From positions 7,681,903-7,745,902 of the forward strand of contig NZ_LN831776.1 in assembly GCF_000981585.1 (NCBI RefSeq): DNA of 64,000 bases, written 5' to 3'. Position 1 is the stretch's first letter, and each line of letters starts with the position of its first letter. Source of the DNA: Paenibacillus riograndensis SBR5. Lineage in GTDB: Bacteria > Bacillota > Bacilli > Paenibacillales > Paenibacillaceae. The notes under the pieces are model-generated. The model searched no databases and had not been told where the DNA came from. It was given only the letters and a program-made list of their open reading frames with translations. The position numbers and the translations under genes are program-made. This document shows, piece by piece, positions 17,843-26,003 of the stretch.

Positions 17843-20800
17843 ATGACAACGGGCAAAGTGAAAAGCGTCTGTCCTTATTGCGGCGTTGGCTGCGGGATCA
17901 TACTCGAAGTGTCGGGTAACCGCGTAGTCAGCATCACCGGAGATAAGGAGCATCCGGCCAATTTCGGCAGGCTGTGCACCAAAGGCAGCACGGCGGCAGC
18001 CGCACTCACGGAATCGGGCCGGATGGAATATGCCTACAAACGCCAGGATCGCGGAGCCGGGCCTGAACGAGTGAAAATAGATGAAGCTATCCGTGATACC
18101 GCGCAGCGGCTGCGGGCCATTCTGGAGGAACATGGCCCGGATGCCCTGTCCGTGTATGTGTCAGGTCAAATGTCGCTGGAGGCCCAGTATCTGATCAACA
18201 AGCTGGCCAAGGGCTTCATCCGTACCCCCAATATTGAGTCTAATTCACGCTTATGCATGGCGGGCGCTGGCAACGGATATAAGCTCTCCCTGGGAGCCGA
18301 TGGGCCTCCGGGTTCTTATCAGGATATGGATAAGACGGATTTATTCTTCGTTATCGGCGCCAATATGGCCGATTGTCATCCGATTCTGTTCCTGCGGATG
18401 ATGGACCGGGTGAAGGCCGGGGCCAAGCTGATTGTCGTGGACCCCCGGCGGACCGCAACCGCAGACAAAGCAGACCTGTTCATGCAGATCAGGCCCGGCA
18501 CGGATCTTGCCCTGCTGAATGGACTGCTGCATCTGCTTGTTAAGAACGGACACACAGACCCGGCCTTCATCGCCCGGTTCACCTCCGGCTTTGAGAGTAT
18601 GGAGGCATTTCTGGAGGACTATCCGCCGGATAAAGTGTCCGAAATTACCGGCATCCCCGAAGCCGATATCCGGCAGGCTGCCGAGTGGATTGGCGGGGCG
18701 CCGGAGTGGATGTCCTGCTGGACCATGGGTCTTAACCAGAGCATTCACGGCACCTGGCACACGAATGCCATCTGCAACCTGCATCTCGCCACAGGTGCGA
18801 TCTGCCGCCCGGGGAGCGGCCCCTTCTCGCTCACCGGCCAGCCCAATGCCATGGGCGGGCGGGAGATGGGCTACATGGGGCCGGGCCTCCCCGGGCAGCG
18901 CTCCCTGGTGTCTGAGGCTGACCGCAGCTTCATAGAGAAGCTGTGGGAAATCCCCCAAGGCACCCTTCGGTCGGATGCCAGCGGCGGCACCATTTCCATG
19001 TTTGAGAGCATGATTGCAGGCAGGATCAAAGCCTGCTGGATCATCTGCACCAATCCGGTGGCTACGGTTCCCAACCGCAAGAAGGTCATCGCTGCCCTTG
19101 AGGCGGCTGAACTGGTTATTACGCAGGACAGCTTCCTCGACACCGAGACTAACCGTTATGCGGATATCCTGCTGCCCGGGGCCCTGTGGGCCGAAGGCGA
19201 AGGCGTGATGATCAACTCCGAGCGCAATCTGACCCTGATGCAGCAAGCCGTCGAGCCGCCCGGAGAGGCCATGCCTGACTGGCAGCTGATTGCCCGGGTA
19301 GCCGCTGAAATGGGCTATGCCGGGGCATTTGCCTACCAATCTTCGGCAGAGGTCTATGCCGAAATCCAGCAGGCCTGGAATCCGAAGACCGGCTACGACC
19401 TGCGCGGAGCCACGTATGCACGGCTGCGGGAAACGCCTGTGCAGTGGCCCTCTGCGCCGGACCAGCCGAACGACCGGAACCCGATCCGGTACTTGAACCG
19501 TCAGGGCGGCACTGCCCTTAATGAGCCTGCTGATGGCAGCGTTCCAGATATCGTATTTCCGACAGACAGCGGAAAAGCTGTATTCTGGGCACGCCCGTAT
19601 ATGCCGCCTGCAGAAATGCCTGACAGCGACTATCCCTTTGTGCTGAATTCCGGCCGCTTGCAGCATCAATGGCATACGCTGACCAAGACCGGCAAGGTTC
19701 CCAAGCTTAATAAGCTGAACCCGGGTCCATTTGTGGAGATTCACCCGGAAGATGCTGAGGCGCTTGGAATTAAGGACCGCCAGCCGGTAGAGCTTCGTTC
19801 GCGGCGGGGCCAGGCGGTTCTTCCGGCCGTCCTTTCCGACCGCGTGCGCCCGGGCAACTGCTTCGCCCCCTTCCACTGGAATGATGTCTTTGGTGCCCAG
19901 TTAGCCGTCAATGACGTCACGAATGATGCCGTCGATCCCCTGTCCTTACAGCCTGAGCTGAAATTTTGTTCCGTGTCGCTGGTCAAGGCTGCGGGCCAGC
20001 TGTCCGGGGAGCCGCAAGCGCCGGATATGGGCGGGAATCAGCCCGTACCGCCAGCCGCCGCTGAGAACGCCCATCTGAAGGAGGCCGTAACCATGAAGCA
20101 GCTTGATGCGCTTGCAGGCTTGTTTGGCCTTGAAGCCCCTACGGCCATGACCCTGGATCGCCGGGAACAGGCTTATCTATCCGGTTTCATCACGAGCCTG
20201 CGCACCGAGGCTGGCCGGTCTGCCTCCGGCATTCCGGTTCTGCCGGCCACCGCACCGTTTGAGCCATCCACCCGCTACTTTGTGGACGGTCTGCTGGCGG
20301 GAATGTTCTCCCGCACTCCGCTTCCCGGAGCGGAACCGCATTCCCGGCAGGTAATGCCTTCGGGTCCAGCCTCTTCAGGGGCAGCCTCCGAAGAGGCTGA
20401 GGCAGCAGGCAAGCTTCCCGTAACCATCCTTTGGGCCTCACAGACCGGAAATGCCGAAGGTGCAGCCATTGACTGCGCGAAGAAATTACAGCAGGCCGGT
20501 TACGACATACGGCTGGTAAATATGAATCAATATTCTGTAAGCGATCTGGCGAAAACCCGGTTTGCGCTGTTCATCGCCAGCACCTTCGGAGCCGGAGATC
20601 CTCCGGACAACGGAGAAAGCTTTTACCAGGCACTTAGGGCAGAGAATGCTTCTCTGCTGAAGGATCTGCGGTACGCCGTGCTCGCTTTCGGGGATTCTAA
20701 CTATGATCTTTTTTGCGGCTTCGGAAAAAATCTGGATACCCGGCTGGAGGAGCTTGGCGCGTCTCGGCTGCTGGACTGTGCCCATTGCGATACGGACTAT

Positions 20801-22075
20801 CAGGAACAGGCGGATGCATGGACAAAGGATATCTCGGAACTGCTTCGCGGGTTCACAGGCCGCCCGGAGCCTTCTGGACTAGCCGCAGCAAGCGGCATCT
20901 CCTCCGCTTCCATTGCTGCCTCCGGCCCGGCTTCCCCGAACCCGGACCAACGCGGATATCACCGGAATCACCCGGTCCCGTCACGGCTCCTGTTCAAACA
21001 GCAGCTGAATAAGGCCGGATCTGAAAAAGAAACCCGCCACTACGCCTTCGACCTGAAGTCCGCAGGTGTGCAGTTCGAAGCAGGTGATGCGCTCGGGGTA
21101 TGGCCCGTCAATTGTCCCGGCCTGGTTGATGATCTGCTGCACACCTTGGACATTGAGCCTTCTGCTCCGGTAATGGTTGCAGGCCAGGGAGAACTGCCGG
21201 TCAACGAAGCGCTGCACCGTCATTTTGAGATTGCCCGCATTGCTCCGGAGATGCTCCGGTTCATCCGGGACCGGACACAGAACAGGCAGCTCATCAAGCT
21301 CCTTCAAAGCGAAAACCAGACGGAGCTGAAGCAGTGGCTCTGGGGGCGCCAGCTCATTGATGTTCTGCAGGAATTTCCGGTTGCCCTCAGCGCTCAGGAG
21401 TTTCTGGAACAGCTCAAGCCCTTGCAGCCCCGCCTGTATTCCATTTCGTCCAGTCCGAAAGCCCATCCGGACGAGGTTCATATTACAGTGTCTACTGTAC
21501 GCTATGGGAATAACGGTAACGTCCGCAAGGGAGTATGCTCCACGTTCCTCGCGGACCTCGCTACAGAAGATACAGAGATTCCAATTTTCATTCAAAAGAA
21601 TGCCCATTTCCGGCCACCGGTTAACCCCGATGCCCCGATGATTATGGTTGGACCGGGCACAGGCATCGCCCCGTTCCGCGGCTTCCTGCAGGAGCGCAAA
21701 GCATCCGGTGCCAAGGGCAAAAACTGGCTGATCTTCGGCGAACAGCGGGAGGACAGTGATTTCTATTTCCGCGGGGAGCTTGAGGCGTTTCGGGAGGAAG
21801 GCTTCCTGCAGCGGCTGGATACGGCCTTTTCCCGGGATCAGGCGGAGAAAATCTATGTACAGCACCGTATCCTGGAGCATGGGGCAAAAATCTGGGCCTG
21901 GCTTCAGGAAGGCGCCCATTTCTATGTATGCGGAGACGCCCGGCAAATGGCCAAAGAAGTGGATGCCGCGCTGAAGACAGTGATCCGGCAGCATGGCGGC
22001 AGGACTGCGGATGAGGCCCATGATTATGTAAAAGAAATGTCATTAACCAAGCGGTACGTGCGGGATGTCTATTGA
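17843..22075 (+). CDS. Fused assimilatory nitrate reductase / CysJ-like flavoprotein reductase
   Basis: A 1410-residue cytoplasmic fusion that would take electrons from NADPH to nitrate in one chain. Residues 1 to about 740 are a molybdopterin bis-MGD nitrate reductase: an N-terminal 4Fe-4S motif (CPYCGVGC, then LCTKG), SRLCMAGAG, and a molydopterin-binding C-terminal domain. Residues from about 750 resemble CysJ: its N-terminal linker, flavodoxin-like FMN domain (ILWASQTGNAEG near 860), FAD domain (RLYSISSSP) and NADPH domain (VGPGTGIAPFRGF), ending KRYVRDVY as in CysJ. No frameshift is needed. There is no adjacent nitrite reductase or molybdenum-cofactor gene. Confidence 0.93.
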   Translation: MTTGKVKSVCPYCGVGCGIILEVSGNRVVSITGDKEHPANFGRLCTKGSTAAAALTESGRMEYAYKRQDRGAGPERVKIDEAIRDTAQRLRAILEEHGPDALSVYVSGQMSLEAQYLINKLAKGFIRTPNIESNSRLCMAGAGNGYKLSLGADGPPGSYQDMDKTDLFFVIGANMADCHPILFLRMMDRVKAGAKLIVVDPRRTATADKADLFMQIRPGTDLALLNGLLHLLVKNGHTDPAFIARFTSGFESMEAFLEDYPPDKVSEITGIPEADIRQAAEWIGGAPEWMSCWTMGLNQSIHGTWHTNAICNLHLATGAICRPGSGPFSLTGQPNAMGGREMGYMGPGLPGQRSLVSEADRSFIEKLWEIPQGTLRSDASGGTISMFESMIAGRIKACWIICTNPVATVPNRKKVIAALEAAELVITQDSFLDTETNRYADILLPGALWAEGEGVMINSERNLTLMQQAVEPPGEAMPDWQLIARVAAEMGYAGAFAYQSSAEVYAEIQQAWNPKTGYDLRGATYARLRETPVQWPSAPDQPNDRNPIRYLNRQGGTALNEPADGSVPDIVFPTDSGKAVFWARPYMPPAEMPDSDYPFVLNSGRLQHQWHTLTKTGKVPKLNKLNPGPFVEIHPEDAEALGIKDRQPVELRSRRGQAVLPAVLSDRVRPGNCFAPFHWNDVFGAQLAVNDVTNDAVDPLSLQPELKFCSVSLVKAAGQLSGEPQAPDMGGNQPVPPAAAENAHLKEAVTMKQLDALAGLFGLEAPTAMTLDRREQAYLSGFITSLRTEAGRSASGIPVLPATAPFEPSTRYFVDGLLAGMFSRTPLPGAEPHSRQVMPSGPASSGAASEEAEAAGKLPVTILWASQTGNAEGAAIDCAKKLQQAGYDIRLVNMNQYSVSDLAKTRFALFIASTFGAGDPPDNGESFYQALRAENASLLKDLRYAVLAFGDSNYDLFCGFGKNLDTRLEELGASRLLDCAHCDTDYQEQADAWTKDISELLRGFTGRPEPSGLAAASGISSASIAASGPASPNPDQRGYHRNHPVPSRLLFKQQLNKAGSEKETRHYAFDLKSAGVQFEAGDALGVWPVNCPGLVDDLLHTLDIEPSAPVMVAGQGELPVNEALHRHFEIARIAPEMLRFIRDRTQNRQLIKLLQSENQTELKQWLWGRQLIDVLQEFPVALSAQEFLEQLKPLQPRLYSISSSPKAHPDEVHITVSTVRYGNNGNVRKGVCSTFLADLATEDTEIPIFIQKNAHFRPPVNPDAPMIMVGPGTGIAPFRGFLQERKASGAKGKNWLIFGEQREDSDFYFRGELEAFREEGFLQRLDTAFSRDQAEKIYVQHRILEHGAKIWAWLQEGAHFYVCGDARQMAKEVDAALKTVIRQHGGRTADEAHDYVKEMSLTKRYVRDVY

Positions 22076-22131
22076 AGCAGCAATGGCGGGCATGGATCGG
22101 CCATCAGGGTTCAGCATTGAAGCACATCAAT

Positions 22132-22161
22132 GCATAAAATCTTCCGGCAACGATCACCCTA
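22132..22161 (+). promoter_or_regulatory. Possible sigma-G promoter of tlp
   Basis: GCATA and CACCCTA, 18 nt apart, resemble the forespore sigma-G consensus (GNATR, CATNNTA) with one mismatch. The position, 49 nt before the tlp start, and the nature of the gene fit. The evidence is weak. Confidence 0.35.
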
Positions 22162-22209
22162 CAGATTAGCGTCCTTGCGGGCGCGTTAATCACAGGAGGC
22201 GATCCCCAA

Positions 22210-22434
22210 ATGGCAAAACCGGATAACCGGGCGGATAACGTTGAGCATTTACAACAGAGCATTCAGCACACCATGCAGAACCTGCATGAAGCTGAAGACT
22301 ATTTAAACGAATTCTCTTCTGAGATCAGCAGCAAAGAACGTGAACAAATCGAAGCAAAAAACGAACGCCGTAAAGAAAGCATTAAAGGCTTCCGCGAGGA
22401 AGTTAAGGACGAGGCCGCGCATTCCCATGAGTAG
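22210..22434 (+). CDS. tlp: Small acid-soluble spore protein Tlp
   Basis: A 74-residue charged helical protein, MAKPDNRADNVEHLQQSIQ at its start, matching the Tlp family of minor spore proteins by the N-terminal MAKPDnRxDNVE block, the NEFSSE segment and the KNERRKESIKGFREE/KDEAA C-terminus. CAGGAGG precedes the ATG. Tlp accumulates in the spore core in Bacillus, so this supports an endospore-former. It is a single gene followed by a strong hairpin. Confidence 0.93.
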   Translation: MAKPDNRADNVEHLQQSIQHTMQNLHEAEDYLNEFSSEISSKEREQIEAKNERRKESIKGFREEVKDEAAHSHE

Positions 22435-22452
22435 TTAAAGAACGGCAGTTCA

Positions 22453-22500
22453 GCCAAACGGCGGTTCACCCGGTTATTCCGGGCTGAACCGCCGTTTGGC
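22453..22500 (+). terminator. Strong hairpin after tlp
   Basis: GCCAAACGGCGGTTCA pairs perfectly with TGAACCGCCGTTTGGC, with an inner CCCGG/CCGGG pair. The T-tract is poor (TTGGGTTAT), but the stem is very stable and lies between tlp and the next gene. Confidence 0.6.
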
Positions 22501-22562
22501 TTGGGTTATAATGAAGGCATATGCGGACTAACGCATCCGATATCCAGGAAAGGTGTGTGCTT

Positions 22563-23210
22563 ATGCATTCTACAGGACCCGATCCGAACGCAGTTCATCC
22601 TAACCCCAATATTAAGCAAGTCCGGTTCATCAAAAATACCGTCACCCGCCCCAATATCATCGCCGGAGATTACTCCTACTATGATGATCCTGACGAATCT
22701 GTCTCTTTTGAAAGCCGTGTCACCCACCATTATGAATTCATCGGGGACCAGCTGATTATCGGCAAATTCTGCGCCATCGCCCGCGGCACCGAGTTCATCA
22801 TGAACGGCGCCAATCACCGGATGGGCTCAGTGACGACCTATCCCTTCAACATTATGGGCGGCGGCTGGGAGAAAGCCACGCCGGAGCTGGCGGACCTGCC
22901 CTACAAGGGCGATACCGTCATCGGCAACGATGTGTGGATCGGCCAGAACGCCACCATCATGCCTGGTGTAACCATTGGCGACGGATCCATCATCGCTGCC
23001 AATTCCACCGTAACCAAGGATGTGCCTCCCTATCATATTGCCGGCGGGAATCCGGCACGCATGCTTAGAAAACGCTTCGACGATGAACTCATTGCCCTGC
23101 TGCTGGAGCTGAAATGGTGGGACTGGAGCAAGGAGAAGATCACAGCCAATCTTGATGTGCTGTGCAGCAATGATCTGGAGCGGATTAAGGGCCTCGCAGG
23201 TGGCTGCTGA
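22563..23210 (+). CDS. Vat/CatB-type xenobiotic O-acetyltransferase
   Basis: A 215-residue left-handed beta-helix acetyltransferase. The ATG at 22563 is chosen over the upstream one because AAAGG lies 9 nt before it. The family features are HYEFIGDQLIIGKFCAIA, the catalytic-His segment NGANHRMGS, hexapeptide repeats (VIGNDVWIGQNATIMPGVTI) and the NPARMLRKRF C-terminal motif. Relatives acetylate streptogramin A or chloramphenicol, but chromosomal copies in soil Bacilli are common and their true substrates are usually unknown, so drug resistance should not be assumed. Confidence 0.9.
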   Translation: MHSTGPDPNAVHPNPNIKQVRFIKNTVTRPNIIAGDYSYYDDPDESVSFESRVTHHYEFIGDQLIIGKFCAIARGTEFIMNGANHRMGSVTTYPFNIMGGGWEKATPELADLPYKGDTVIGNDVWIGQNATIMPGVTIGDGSIIAANSTVTKDVPPYHIAGGNPARMLRKRFDDELIALLLELKWWDWSKEKITANLDVLCSNDLERIKGLAGGC

Positions 23211-23306
23211 AGTCTTGCCGGGGCTTCCGGTGTACCTTGGCAATGGCTCTTGGCAACGCTATTTTACGCTAGAATTTTTGCATACATTACGTCATACCCA
23301 GGCAAA

Positions 23307-23342
23307 AAGAGCGGTCAATCCCCAACAGGATGAACCGCTCTT
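23307..23342. terminator. Bidirectional terminator between convergent genes
   Basis: AAGAGCGGT pairs with ACCGCTCTT around an 18-nt loop. An A-run precedes and T-rich sequence follows, so it can serve both the acetyltransferase and the nucleotidyltransferase. Confidence 0.65.
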
Positions 23343-23355
23343 AGATTAACCTTTG

Positions 23356-24102
23356 TCACTCAGCCAGTTTCCCCAGCCTAGCCCGCATCTCCGCATAAGC
23401 TTCAGGGGTGCCGACATCATCAATCGCGCCCTCCGTATAGTAGGCCCTGATCTCTTGTCGGGAATGCAGCCACTCGGGAAAATAACTCGGCGCGTCCGGG
23501 TTGCCCCCTTCGGCCAGATAACGGGAGAATAGCGGCAGCGTGGACCGTTTATAGATGTAGAGTGCGAATACACCAATGTTCGTCCGGGGCGCCTGCGGCT
23601 TTTCTTCCAAAGAAAGGACCCGCATCTCGGCATCCAGCTCAGCCACTCCGACACTGCGCAGCTCCCGGATATCGTCCACCGTCCGGACCAGAATACAATC
23701 CTTGTCCACCTGGTGAAAATAACTCAAATATTCCTCAAGGCCAAATCCCAGCACATTGTCGCCCGCCAGAACCAGCAGATCATCCTGTATCTGCTCCCGC
23801 CCGATAGCAAACTGGATATCGCCAATCGCCCCTAACCGCCCCTCCGGTGAAGTGGTGCCGTCGTTCAGAATACGAATCGGCTTTGTCCCTCTGTACTTCT
23901 GACTCCACTGCTCAAAAGCCCGGAAGAACCGGTCATTGGTCACAATGAGCACCTCCGCAACCTCATCCAGCACCTCCAGACGGTCCAGCAGCAAATCCAG
24001 AATGGTACGGCTTCCTTGAACCGGCAGCAGCGGCTTCGGCGTATCTTTTGTTAACGGATAGAGACGGGTCGCATACCCCGCAGCCAAGATTAATGCAATC
24101 AT
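23356..24102 (-). CDS. Sugar-phosphate nucleotidyltransferase (RmlA/GlmU-N type)
   Basis: A 248-residue nucleotidyltransferase that would activate a sugar 1-phosphate with an NTP. The ATG at 24102 is chosen because the product then starts with the signature MIALILAAGYATRLYPLTKDTPKPLLP, split here as LILAAGYATRLYPLT and PKPLLP, the nucleotide-binding loop. Other family motifs are LVLAGDNVLGFGLEEYL and SLEEKPQAPRTNIGVFALYI. A longer in-frame extension lacks homology. It stands alone, so the sugar and pathway (cell-wall polymer or exopolysaccharide) are unknown. Confidence 0.9.
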   Translation of the reverse strand: MIALILAAGYATRLYPLTKDTPKPLLPVQGSRTILDLLLDRLEVLDEVAEVLIVTNDRFFRAFEQWSQKYRGTKPIRILNDGTTSPEGRLGAIGDIQFAIGREQIQDDLLVLAGDNVLGFGLEEYLSYFHQVDKDCILVRTVDDIRELRSVGVAELDAEMRVLSLEEKPQAPRTNIGVFALYIYKRSTLPLFSRYLAEGGNPDAPSYFPEWLHSRQEIRAYYTEGAIDDVGTPEAYAEMRARLGKLAE

Positions 24103-24232
24103 CCCCTGTTCGCTCCTCTGCCTGCAAATTGTCCCTCTACTATATACCACCGGAGTCGGCCAGCCAAGGCTACTGCTGCTGATAAAACCGCCTTTGCGAT
24201 AAGCTGATTGCGCTTGTGCCGGAACGAATCGA

Positions 24233-24261
24233 ACAGCCCATCCCTTGAAGGGATGGGCTGT
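24233..24261 (-). terminator. Hairpin after the TetR gene
   Basis: A perfect 14-bp inverted repeat (ACAGCCCATCCCTT and its complement) with a one-base loop lies just beyond the regulator's stop. The following T-tract is broken, so its efficiency is uncertain. Confidence 0.5.
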
Positions 24262-24274
24262 CAGGAGTAATCCG

Positions 24275-24949
24275 CTATGGCTTGGATACTGCAAACAAGG
24301 ATCGGGACAGCAAAACTATTGTTTGTTTGTAGACGGTATGGGCCGCATCGGCATCGCCAAGGAACCCGCCCATATACAGGTGGATTACGCCGTGCAGCGA
24401 AGCCCATATGGTGCTCACGATGGTCTGAGTCTCTTCCTTGTCCGAAATCTGTCCCTGCTGCTGGGCGGTGCTGATTAGAATCAACAAGCGGCTCATGGCT
24501 GTCATCGTCCCTTGCATACTCTCCGCATCCGGCTTGAACTCGGCAAAAGCCCCTCCAAACATCAGCTTGTAGTAGCTGGTATATTCCTGCCCGAACTGCC
24601 AGAAGGCTTCGCCCAAATCCAGCAAATGCTGCAAGGGGTCAGAGGACGGCGGTACTTCTTCAAAACGCTGGGCCAGCAATTTGCAGCCCTCCAGATACAG
24701 CTGCTGAGCCAGACCTTCTTTATTGACGAACAAACTGTAAATGATTTTGGTAGAGCAGCCCATCTTTTGCGATACTCTGCGCACAGTGACGGCCTCAGGC
24801 CCCTCTTCCTGCAGAATGGCTGCGGCCGCATCAACTACAAGCTTACGGAGGTTTTCCGTATTTTGCAGACGGGCTTCCTGATATGTTTTTAATACCCGCC
24901 CCGTGGATGGTGAAGGCTTGTCTTCGTTACTGATAAGGATCACCTTCAT
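24275..24949 (-). CDS. TetR-family repressor
   Basis: A 224-residue regulator with an N-terminal TetR helix-turn-helix near 35-85 (VVDAAAAILQEEGPEAVTVRRVSQKMGCSTKIIYSLF) [shown in parts: AILQEEGPEAVTVRRVS; KMGCSTKIIYSLF] and a C-terminal ligand domain. It is divergent from an SDR and a strictosidine-synthase-like gene. Three copies of a 13-bp near-palindrome GTAACNNNGTTTC lie in the shared 256-nt control region, one just downstream of its own promoter and two at the SDR promoters, so it most likely represses itself and that operon. The ligand is unknown. Confidence 0.9.
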   Translation of the reverse strand: MKVILISNEDKPSPSTGRVLKTYQEARLQNTENLRKLVVDAAAAILQEEGPEAVTVRRVSQKMGCSTKIIYSLFVNKEGLAQQLYLEGCKLLAQRFEEVPPSSDPLQHLLDLGEAFWQFGQEYTSYYKLMFGGAFAEFKPDAESMQGTMTAMSRLLILISTAQQQGQISDKEETQTIVSTIWASLHGVIHLYMGGFLGDADAAHTVYKQTIVLLSRSLFAVSKP

Positions 24950-24971
24950 TCGGTTATCTTGTTATTGACCA

Positions 24972-24984
24972 GAAACAAGGTTAC
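24972..24984. promoter_or_regulatory. TetR operator copy 1 (autoregulatory)
   Basis: GAAACAAGGTTAC, read on the minus strand as GTAACCTTGTTTC. It lies between the tetR -10 and start codon, a repressing position. Confidence 0.6.
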
Positions 24985-25000
24985 TGAGCTTCTAACAGGC

Positions 25001-25029
25001 ATTCTAACCATTTGCAGGAGGGTTGTCAA
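25001..25029 (-). promoter_or_regulatory. Promoter of the TetR gene
   Basis: Minus-strand TTGACA (25029-25024), a 17-nt spacer and TAGAAT (25006-25001), followed about 17 nt later by operator copy 1. Confidence 0.65.
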
Positions 25030-25055
25030 TTGATCCATAAGTTTTAAAAAAAGAT

Positions 25056-25108
25056 TTGACACACATGAACCTTTTGGTTACTATGATTCTCATAGGAAAC
25101 AGTGTTAC
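25056..25108 (+). promoter_or_regulatory. SDR promoter P1 with TetR operator copy 2
   Basis: TTGACA (25056-25061), 17-nt spacer, TACTAT (25079-25084). Operator copy 2, GAAACAGTGTTAC (25096-25108), covers the initial transcribed region. Confidence 0.6.
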
Positions 25109-25148
25109 CAGTTATGAATTTATGTTCACAAGCTTCACTATCTTTTTT

Positions 25149-25177
25149 TTGACACCTAGTAACAACGTTTCTAAAAT
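25149..25177 (+). promoter_or_regulatory. SDR promoter P2 with TetR operator copy 3 in the spacer
   Basis: TTGACA (25149-25154), 17-nt spacer, TAAAAT (25172-25177). Operator copy 3, GTAACAACGTTTC (25159-25171), fills the spacer, so bound repressor would exclude RNA polymerase. Confidence 0.65.
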
Positions 25178-25205
25178 AAAACATCGTAACAAAGGGGCGA
25201 AATTC

Positions 25206-25991
25206 ATGAATATTAAAGGGAAATGGTCGCTAATCACTGGGGCCTCTTCGGGAATCGGCGAACAGTTCGCAAGACAATTGGCAAAGGAAGGCAGCCATTT
25301 GGTGCTTGTAGCCAGATCCAAACGCAAACTTGATACGCTTGCAGCAGAATTGACCCGAAGCTATGGAATTCAGTGCCAGGTGGTTCCCCAGGATCTATCC
25401 ATCGAAGGCGCTGCCGGAGAGCTGTATCAGAAGTGCCAGCAGCTCAACCTGAACATTGATCTGTTGGTTAACAATGCAGGTTTTGCCACCCATGGTCTGT
25501 TCGAGCAAATCTCCGGCGAGCGCCAGCATGAAGAAGTGATGCTCAACGTCGCCGCTGTAGTGGATATGACTCATTTATTTCTTCCGGGGATGCTCCATCG
25601 AGGCGCTGGCGCTGTTATCAATGTTTCGTCTACCGCAGGCTTTCAGCCGCTGCCTTATATGGCCGTCTATGGGGCGACCAAAGCTTTTGTCTTGTCCTTT
25701 ACCGATGCCCTTTGGTGGGAGAATCGTGACCGTGGCGTTCAATTTTTTGCCTTGTGCCCAGGGTCGACGGAGACGAATTTCTTCAACGTTGTTGGCACAG
25801 AGGACGCCTCTGTCGGTGCGAAGGATACGCCGGAACGTGTAGTGGAAGTTACACTGCGCGCTATGAAAAAAGGGAAACAGTATGTTGTTCCGGGACTCCG
25901 GAATTATCTGGGTGCCCAAATTTCCCGTTTCATGACCCGCAGACAAAGTCTGCGGCTGGCCCAGGGCATGCTTAGCCCCCGCAAACAATAA
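25206..25991 (+). CDS. Short-chain dehydrogenase/reductase (classical SDR)
   Basis: A 261-residue NAD(P)-dependent oxidoreductase. The ATG at 25206 has AAAGGGG upstream and gives MNIKGKWSLITGASSGIGEQ, with the TGxxxGxG cofactor loop. LLVNNAGFATHG, the catalytic Ser in INVSSTAG and YGATK (Tyr/Lys) complete the active site. The C-terminus (CPGSTETNFF) fits the DltE/YqjQ-like SDR group. It is first in a probable two-gene operon (13-nt gap) with the next gene, under the TetR control described above. The substrate is unknown. Confidence 0.92.
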   Translation: MNIKGKWSLITGASSGIGEQFARQLAKEGSHLVLVARSKRKLDTLAAELTRSYGIQCQVVPQDLSIEGAAGELYQKCQQLNLNIDLLVNNAGFATHGLFEQISGERQHEEVMLNVAAVVDMTHLFLPGMLHRGAGAVINVSSTAGFQPLPYMAVYGATKAFVLSFTDALWWENRDRGVQFFALCPGSTETNFFNVVGTEDASVGAKDTPERVVEVTLRAMKKGKQYVVPGLRNYLGAQISRFMTRRQSLRLAQGMLSPRKQ

Positions 25992-26003
25992 GGAGGATTA
26001 ATA

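Noticed and set aside
18341..19876. Long open frame (511 codons) on the minus strand opposite the nitrate reductase
   Set aside because: It lies wholly inside a well-supported gene on the other strand and its translation resembles no protein family. Such shadows are common in GC-rich codon usage.
22563..23210. Streptogramin/chloramphenicol resistance call for the acetyltransferase
   Set aside because: The fold and motifs fit, but chromosomal relatives are often not resistance enzymes and nothing nearby supports a drug role.
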